56,258 nt of DNA from Akkermansia sp. Its GTDB lineage: Bacteria > Verrucomicrobiota > Verrucomicrobiia > Verrucomicrobiales > Akkermansiaceae. A model generated the notes under the pieces. The model saw nothing but the letters and a program-made list of their open reading frames with translations, did no database searches and was not told the origin of the DNA. The stretch is from positions 1-56,258 of the forward strand of contig JAFVIC010000019.1 in NCBI GenBank assembly GCA_017477935.1, given 5' to 3'. A program made the translations under genes and the position numbers. Below, piece by piece: positions 50,988 to 56,258 of this stretch. Each line of letters opens with the position of its first letter. The first letter of the stretch is position 1.

Positions 50988-53117
50988 ATGCAACGCAAGT
51001 TTCTCAGCTGGCTTTTCGTTCTGATATGCACCGCCTTTGCCCTGGCGGGGCTGCTGTCGTTCCTTCAATTTCAGCGCCAATCCGAAGCGCGGGCGCGAGA
51101 CTTGATGAGCAATCGCCTGCACGACCTCATGCTGCTGGTGAGGTTCACGCAGGATAACATGAACCACGTGGCTCAGATAAACGATGAAAGCACGCTGGAG
51201 CTCACCCGTGCGGCGGCTGAAATCATACGCCTGAACCCGACTGTCATCGACTCGCCCGAGGCACTGCAGGGGCTCTGCAATGAACTCGGCGCAGACCAGC
51301 TCTGCATCACCAATCAAGACGGCATGGTGATTGCCGGCGTACCCAAAAGCGTGCTGGGGTTCAACCTGTCAAAACACGAACAGAGCCGCCCGTTCATGGA
51401 GTGCATCCATACGCCGGGGTTCGAGCTACTGCAGCGCCCGCGCAACAACGCGCTCAATGGGCAGGTACTGCAATATGCCGGCGTGACTCGCCCCGATGAG
51501 CCAGGCGTCATACAGCTGGGCTTCAAGCCCCAACATGAGCAGACGGTACGAGCCTCGGCCGACTTCGAGAAACTGGCCGGCAAAATTCTGGGGAGCGACG
51601 CCGGCCATATTGTCGCCTTTCGAGACGGGCGCCTGCTCAACCGCGCTGCGCTCAACATACCCACATCCACCCTGTTGGCCCTGCCGCTCGACAATGTAGG
51701 CGAAGTCACGCTGGGCGGCAAAGACTACGCCACCTACGCCATCGAAGAAAACGGCATGCGCCTGGTGGCCCTCACCCCATGGCGGGAAATCAGCAAAATC
51801 AGCTACAAGTCACTGCGCTATCTGCTGTTGAGCAACCTCGGTCTGTTTGCCTTCATGTTCATCGTGGTATGGCTGCTGCTGCGCATTTATGTGCTGGGTG
51901 GTCTGCGGCGCATTAACAAATCCCTGCGGCGTATAACTGAGGGCTATACCGCCGAGAGAGTGGACGAAAAGAGCACCCCGGAATTTACCCGCCTGTCGAC
52001 GGGTATCAACACCATGGTGGACGCCATCCAGGCCTTCGGCGAACAGAAACGCGAGCGCCTGCAGAAAGAGCTGCAACTCGCCGGCGCCATACAGAGCACC
52101 GTATTGCCCCACACCTTCCCGGCCTTCCCGGAGCGCCATGAGTTCGACATCTACGCCACCTGTGACCAGGCGCACAGCGTGGGTGGTGATTTCTACGACT
52201 TCTTCATGCCCGATGATAAGCACCTCTGCTTTCTGCTGGGCGATGTAAGCGCCACCGGCATACCCGCTGCGCTGTATATGATGCGCGCCATCTCCATCAC
52301 CCGCGAACTGGCCAACGATGGGCTCACCCCGCAAAATCTGCTCACCAAAGCCAACAAACGACTCTGTGCCGAGGGGGCCGACATGCGCATGTCGCTCTTC
52401 TACGGGCGGCTCAATATCAGCACGGGTGACCTGCGCTTTGTAAATGCCGGCACCCCGCAGGCACTACTCAGCCACAACGGGGGTGAATACGAAATGCTCT
52501 CCATGCGCTCAGGCGCCATCGTGGGTGCCCACGCCGGGGCCACCTACAGGGAATGCCGCCGGACACTCCGCCCCGGCAACCGCCTGTTCCTCTACACACA
52601 CGGAGTTCTGGCCGCGGCCGATGCGGATCACATCCCCTTCGGCGCGCTTCGCCTGCAAGAGGCTCTGCGTGCGGAAGCCCCCACCGTGGCCGATGTTCCC
52701 CGCCGAGTGCGCGCCGCATTGCGCCAATATACCGGCGAAATGGAGCAGAACAACGACATCACCATGCTCGCCATAGAGTTCCGCGGCAAATGGAGCTGCC
52801 ACGCGCATTGCGACATAACCGCCGCCGCCCCTGAAAAACTCATTCTCATGCTACAGCAGAAACTCGAAAGCGTGCTGGCTGCCCCCGACAGCATCACCGA
52901 GCTGCAGCACGCCGTGAGCGAAATCTGCAAAACCCTGCCGGCGGAATGCAGCGTAAACGCCATGCTGCGCTGCAATGAACAGGAAGCCCGCCTGACCCTC
53001 ACCTACAACCTACCGCAATTCAACCCGCTTATCCTGCTGCCGAATCTGCCCCTCGACCGAGCCGTCTACAGCACTGATAACGAAGCCAGCAGACTCAAAT
53101 TCAGCAAAGCGCTCTGA
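50988..53117 (+). CDS. Membrane-bound PP2C (SpoIIE/RsbU-type) serine phosphatase
   Basis: The 709-residue protein has a membrane helix (residues 6-26), an extracytoplasmic sensor region (about 30-275), a second helix (about 283-305), a HAMP-like linker and a PP2C phosphatase domain (about 375-600) with GGDFYDFF and LLGDVSATGIPAALYM, where the usual GHG is ATG. The last 110 residues may be a degenerate ATPase-like or regulatory domain. It should dephosphorylate Ser/Thr on regulatory proteins in response to an outside signal. The next gene, 18 nt later, is a Ser/Thr kinase, an obvious partner. Confidence 0.85.
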   Translation: MQRKFLSWLFVLICTAFALAGLLSFLQFQRQSEARARDLMSNRLHDLMLLVRFTQDNMNHVAQINDESTLELTRAAAEIIRLNPTVIDSPEALQGLCNELGADQLCITNQDGMVIAGVPKSVLGFNLSKHEQSRPFMECIHTPGFELLQRPRNNALNGQVLQYAGVTRPDEPGVIQLGFKPQHEQTVRASADFEKLAGKILGSDAGHIVAFRDGRLLNRAALNIPTSTLLALPLDNVGEVTLGGKDYATYAIEENGMRLVALTPWREISKISYKSLRYLLLSNLGLFAFMFIVVWLLLRIYVLGGLRRINKSLRRITEGYTAERVDEKSTPEFTRLSTGINTMVDAIQAFGEQKRERLQKELQLAGAIQSTVLPHTFPAFPERHEFDIYATCDQAHSVGGDFYDFFMPDDKHLCFLLGDVSATGIPAALYMMRAISITRELANDGLTPQNLLTKANKRLCAEGADMRMSLFYGRLNISTGDLRFVNAGTPQALLSHNGGEYEMLSMRSGAIVGAHAGATYRECRRTLRPGNRLFLYTHGVLAAADADHIPFGALRLQEALRAEAPTVADVPRRVRAALRQYTGEMEQNNDITMLAIEFRGKWSCHAHCDITAAAPEKLILMLQQKLESVLAAPDSITELQHAVSEICKTLPAECSVNAMLRCNEQEARLTLTYNLPQFNPLILLPNLPLDRAVYSTDNEASRLKFSKAL

Positions 53118-53135
53118 GCCCCCCTTCTGTACACC

Positions 53136-55700
53136 ATGAAAACAGCTCCACCGGTACCTATCGTTCCCCCGCCACCTCCCATCGCGGCACCTCAGCCACC
53201 GCAGGTAAGCCCGTCGGCTGAAAGCGACCCCACCGGACAGGCCGCCGACACCAACCCCAGAGCCCCCCTGCCCCCCGGCACCTCAGTCGGTGACTACACC
53301 ATCATCTCCAAGCTCGGTCAGGGCGGGTTCGGTATCACCTACCGTGCACAGCATACCGTGTTGGGGTCAATCGTGGTGGTGAAAGAGCACATGCCCTCCG
53401 GCCTGGCCATGCGCGTGCCGGGCAGCACTTTTGTCAGCAGCGTATCACCCGAGACCGATGCGCGATTCAAGGCCACCATGGCTGAGTTCATGGAAGAAGT
53501 GGTTATACTGATGGGGCTGGAGCACCCGGGTATCGTACCCATCATCTCGGGGTTCGAGGCTAACGGCACCGCCTATTACGTCATGCCCTATGTCGAAGGT
53601 AACTCCATGGAGCTGAGTGCTCAACCCACTCTCGACAAAGAAAAACAGGCCATCGAAGCACGCAAAATCAAGCAGCAGCTGCGCTACCTGCTCTACACGC
53701 TTGAATATCTGGAGCAGCACGGTATCGTACACCGCGACATCAAACCCGAAAACATCGTCATCAACCCCGAAGGTCGCCCCATCCTGCTCGATTTCGGCTC
53801 CGCCCGACAGTTGCAGGAAGGCAAGGTTTACACCAACATCTACACCCCTGATTTCTGCGCCCCCGAGCAAAGCACAGCCCGTACCGATGCTCAGATGAGT
53901 GCCGCGCTCGGCCCGCAGACAGATATCTACGCGCTGGGGGCTACCTTCTATTACCTCATCACACGCCTGCTGCCGCCCAAGTCAGACATGCGCACCCTCT
54001 CCTCACCTGACCCCTACAGACCGCTGGCCGGGCGAGCCCACCTGGAGGAAAATTACAGCCGCCACTTCCTGCAGGCCATCGACCGCGCCCTGCAGCTCGA
54101 ACCGGCGGAGCGCTGGAAAAGTGCTGCCGCCTGGCGAGACAGCATGGAGAGCGGAATCGTGCCTCCCCCCACAGGGCTGGTCAAGCGCATGCGCATTCTC
54201 ATGACAGCCAGCATCAGCGTGATGATTGTGCTGACAACTCTTTGCGCCTGGGCACTCAAGGAAAAAGAACAGGCTATGGAAATTTATAACAACAGCCTGA
54301 TTTTCACCGAAGGTATGCTCTACGACTTCAACGATGAGCTGGCAGACATACCGGGCTCGACCGAACTGCAGCAGCAACTGGGCACCAACCTCAAGGATTA
54401 CCTCAACTCCATGGAAAAACTGCCCGTTGCGCAAGATGAAAAACTGCAGCGGGCCCTCGCCATAGCCTGGAAAAACCTGGGCTCCGTCAATGTGCAACAA
54501 GGCGAACTAGCAGCCGCGACGGATGCCTATCGGAATGCCACCAAGCTGCTGCAATCGCTGCACGACGCCCACCCCCAGGAGCAGCAATACCGCTATGAAC
54601 TGGCCCGTACCTGGTTGCTGCGAGCCGAGGTAGGGCGCCGCCGCAATATGAACAAAGAGGCTCGGGTACTGGTCAGTCAGGCGCTCAATGTGTTGCGCTC
54701 CCTCTGCGACCAATCCCCCGACAACCCCGACTACCATTGCGACCTGGGGCGCGCCATGGAATACACTGCCAGGCTTGCGGACAACAGCGGCAACAACGAT
54801 CAGCGCCGCAAAGCCACCGACAGCATGACCGACCTGTTCCGCAAACTCGTAGCCAAATACCCCCGGCACGAAGGGGCTGCCATGGGGCTGGCTCAGGCAC
54901 TCATCAGCCAGGCCAACCTGCTGGCTGAGACCGAAGAATACGGCCTGGCCACCCAGTTGCTCAACGAAGCACGCGACATCTACAGCAGCCTGTCGGCTGA
55001 ACATCCGCACCGACTCTCCTTCAAGATAGGCCGCTGTAATGAAGCCTACGCACGCGGCAACATGTACACGAAAATGAGTATCGGCACGGCAGATAGCACC
55101 CTGCGCGACGAAATCGAAGAACATGCCATGACCGCTTTCAAACAGAGTATCACCCTCTCAGAGGAACTCGCCGCCATGGATGCTCACAACACGGAATACT
55201 CCTTCCAGCAGTGCCGGGCTATGAGTTTCATGGTTGATATCATGCTGCGCCGCAATCTCATTAACCAGGCCATAGCCTATTGCAACATCGTCATGCAGAA
55301 AACCGACAAACTGCTGCTGACCTCCCCCGGCAACACGGAGTACAACATGCTCAAGGCCGGAGCCTGGCGTGGACTGGCCAAAGCCCACAGCCTGAACGAG
55401 AAGTACCGCACCAGGGCGGATGCCGAATACAGCCGTTACCTCGAGCTGGCGAAAAAGCTGCTGCAGAAAAGCCCGGAAAACCCGCGCCTCAAAATCATGT
55501 ATGCCGATGCACTGACGGAACGCGCCGCGTGCGACATATCCCTGCAAAATAACAAAGAGGCCGGAGAGCGACTGGAGCAGGCCATCGTCTTGCTCAACGA
55601 TGTAGCCACGCACGACCGCAACAACGCCACCGTTCAGCAAATGCTCAAAACTGCGCAAGACTCGCTCAACTCCATCCGCTCGAACACAAGCAAAGAATAA
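53136..55700 (+). CDS. Membrane Ser/Thr protein kinase with TPR-like extracytoplasmic part
   Basis: This 854-residue Hanks-type kinase has a Pro-rich N-terminus (1-50), the glycine loop LGQGGFGITY (60-69), catalytic Lys83, HRDIKPEN (Asp201) and DFG (219-221). A membrane helix follows (354-374), then about 480 helical residues with TPR-like units (for example NLGSVNVQQGELAAATDAYRNATKLL). The glycine loop and the insert after the Lys resemble those of the kinase at 30496-32904. With the phosphatase upstream it forms a likely kinase-phosphatase pair for one signalling pathway. The start follows the phosphatase stop by 18 nt. Confidence 0.9.
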   Translation: MKTAPPVPIVPPPPPIAAPQPPQVSPSAESDPTGQAADTNPRAPLPPGTSVGDYTIISKLGQGGFGITYRAQHTVLGSIVVVKEHMPSGLAMRVPGSTFVSSVSPETDARFKATMAEFMEEVVILMGLEHPGIVPIISGFEANGTAYYVMPYVEGNSMELSAQPTLDKEKQAIEARKIKQQLRYLLYTLEYLEQHGIVHRDIKPENIVINPEGRPILLDFGSARQLQEGKVYTNIYTPDFCAPEQSTARTDAQMSAALGPQTDIYALGATFYYLITRLLPPKSDMRTLSSPDPYRPLAGRAHLEENYSRHFLQAIDRALQLEPAERWKSAAAWRDSMESGIVPPPTGLVKRMRILMTASISVMIVLTTLCAWALKEKEQAMEIYNNSLIFTEGMLYDFNDELADIPGSTELQQQLGTNLKDYLNSMEKLPVAQDEKLQRALAIAWKNLGSVNVQQGELAAATDAYRNATKLLQSLHDAHPQEQQYRYELARTWLLRAEVGRRRNMNKEARVLVSQALNVLRSLCDQSPDNPDYHCDLGRAMEYTARLADNSGNNDQRRKATDSMTDLFRKLVAKYPRHEGAAMGLAQALISQANLLAETEEYGLATQLLNEARDIYSSLSAEHPHRLSFKIGRCNEAYARGNMYTKMSIGTADSTLRDEIEEHAMTAFKQSITLSEELAAMDAHNTEYSFQQCRAMSFMVDIMLRRNLINQAIAYCNIVMQKTDKLLLTSPGNTEYNMLKAGAWRGLAKAHSLNEKYRTRADAEYSRYLELAKKLLQKSPENPRLKIMYADALTERAACDISLQNNKEAGERLEQAIVLLNDVATHDRNNATVQQMLKTAQDSLNSIRSNTSKE

Positions 55701-55782
55701 ACATTTTACCGTTAAGCTCAAAACCGATTGTTCCGCTACTTTTCTGACACAGTGCCGAAAAATCGGGATTTATCAAAATCGT

Positions 55783-55816
55783 AAATTGCCATTTGGCGAA
55801 GTCCGGAATTAGCCCC
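55783..55816 (+). repeat. 34-bp motif preceding the repeat array
   Basis: This matches 1097-1130 with three differences and leads into the left arm of the complete repeat. It includes the GTCCGG and TTAGCCCC boxes, the latter pairing with GGGGC at 55821-55825. The 82 bases between the kinase stop and this motif hold nothing recognised. Confidence 0.8.
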
Positions 55817-55824
55817 GCGAGGGG

Positions 55825-56052
55825 CGACAGATAGTAGCCGGTGGTGGAGCTGCGTCAGCGGCGAAACCACCGGGAAGAATGAAAAAAACGAGAGCCCCGA
55901 CGCGGAACGCGGAGGGCCGACAGATGGCCGAGGCCTAATCCCATGCGGTGGGTATCTGTCGGCCCGCCATTCGGCGGGGCTCCGATATGTTTTTCACTTG
56001 CTACCGGAGACTTCGCTGCTAACGCAGCTTCGGCTCCGGCTATTGTCTGTCG
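55825..56052. repeat. Complete structured repeat element (copy 2)
   Basis: The 228-bp element is an imperfect palindrome. It starts CGACAGATAG and ends TATTGTCTGTCG. The left hairpin CCGGTGGT/ACCACCGG (55838-55845, 55866-55873) contains GCTGCGTCAGC; the right one, CCGGAG/CTCCGG, contains GCTGC/GCAGC. Between them GAGCCCCG (55892-55899) pairs with CGGGGCTC (55975-55982), and inside that GGGCCGACAGAT (55914-55925) pairs perfectly with ATCTGTCGGCCC (55954-55965). No coding gene is apparent. Confidence 0.85.
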
Positions 56053-56111
56053 TCCTACGGACTGAAAATTCCGCGGGCGTTCCGTCCGCCGAACTTAAAG
56101 CCCGACCAGGG

Positions 56112-56258
56112 CGACAGAGAGTAGCGCGGGGTAAGCGAGCCGTCAGGCTCGCGCAGCCCCGGGTATGGTGGAAAAAGTAAATGCGAGCCCCGACGCGGTA
56201 CGCGAAGGGCCGGCAGATGACCGAAGCTCAATCCCATGCGGCGGCCTTCTGTCGGCCC
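56112..56258. repeat. Structured repeat element, partial (copy 3)
   Basis: A second unit begins 287 bp after the first and is cut by the window end. The left hairpin has a quite different sequence, CGGGG/CCCCG (56127-56131, 56157-56161) around GCGAGCC-GTCA-GGCTCGC, but the same two-level form. GAGCCCCG (56185-56192) is repeated, and GGGCCGGCAGA (56207-56217) pairs with TCTGTCGGCCC at the edge through one G-U pair. Confidence 0.85.

Noticed and set aside
1..56258. CRISPR arrays, prophage genes, transposases or an origin of replication
   Set aside because: No regularly spaced direct repeats, phage structural genes, integrases, transposases or dnaA-box clusters were recognised. The only repeat family is the structured element described above.

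Overview
The window most likely comes from a verrucomicrobium of the Akkermansia type. The first gene ends in a PEP-CTERM sorting tail (VPEP, a hydrophobic stretch, then a run of Arg). Other pointers are moderately high GC, many repeat-scaffold proteins (ankyrin, TPR, Sel1), eukaryote-like Ser/Thr kinases, and an envelope-oriented gene set with a secretin and two PilT-type ATPases. This placement is inferred from gene content; no 16S gene is present.

Layout. 1-5100: the end of a PEP-CTERM protein, a small membrane protein, half of a structured repeat, then UDP-glucuronate decarboxylase with an ankyrin protein and a lipoprotein, a flavodoxin/ferredoxin protein and a lipocalin. 5100-13900 (mostly minus): a His/Cys-rich secreted protein, a DUF6714-like protein, folD, a DUF374 acyltransferase, an AsmA-like protein, a TPR-secretin, and a coupled pair of rRNA pseudouridine synthases. 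14000-20100: a TPR protein, a YD-like repeat protein, a GNAT, birA, a HAD hydrolase and a transglutaminase-like lipoprotein. 20185-25170 (minus): ABC-F and cyclophilin; bactofilin, frr and pyrH; coaD. 25235-27765: two PilT/PilU ATPases. 27873-34000: a serpin, two Sel1 proteins (one fused to a Ser/Thr kinase) and an ankyrin membrane protein. 34000-36218 (minus): an ABC ATPase and an M20 dipeptidase. 36361-43355: one long operon, purE-like - pyrR - pyrB - pyrC-like - ELM1-family - two GT4 glycosyltransferases - secreted protein, closed by a strong bidirectional terminator. 44185-46543: cysK-thiE-thiM. 46611-48787: a thioredoxin-fold protein, two identical tRNA-Gly genes and a second DUF6714-like protein. 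48907-55700: a UvrD-like helicase, then a PP2C phosphatase and Ser/Thr kinase pair. 55783-56258: a tandem array of structured repeats cut by the window end.

The most striking regulatory pattern is promoter placement. For at least a dozen genes a sigma70-like promoter, nearly always with a 17-nt spacer, ends only 6-13 nt before the start codon, so the predicted mRNAs are leaderless or nearly so. Genes inside operons mostly lack a Shine-Dalgarno sequence as well. A ~287-bp structured repeat, whose arm hairpins keep their pairing while the sequence changes, flanks both ends of the window. A dihydroorotase homologue that has lost metal-ligand histidines sits next to pyrB, and a serpin has a predicted Lys-Ser reactive bond.
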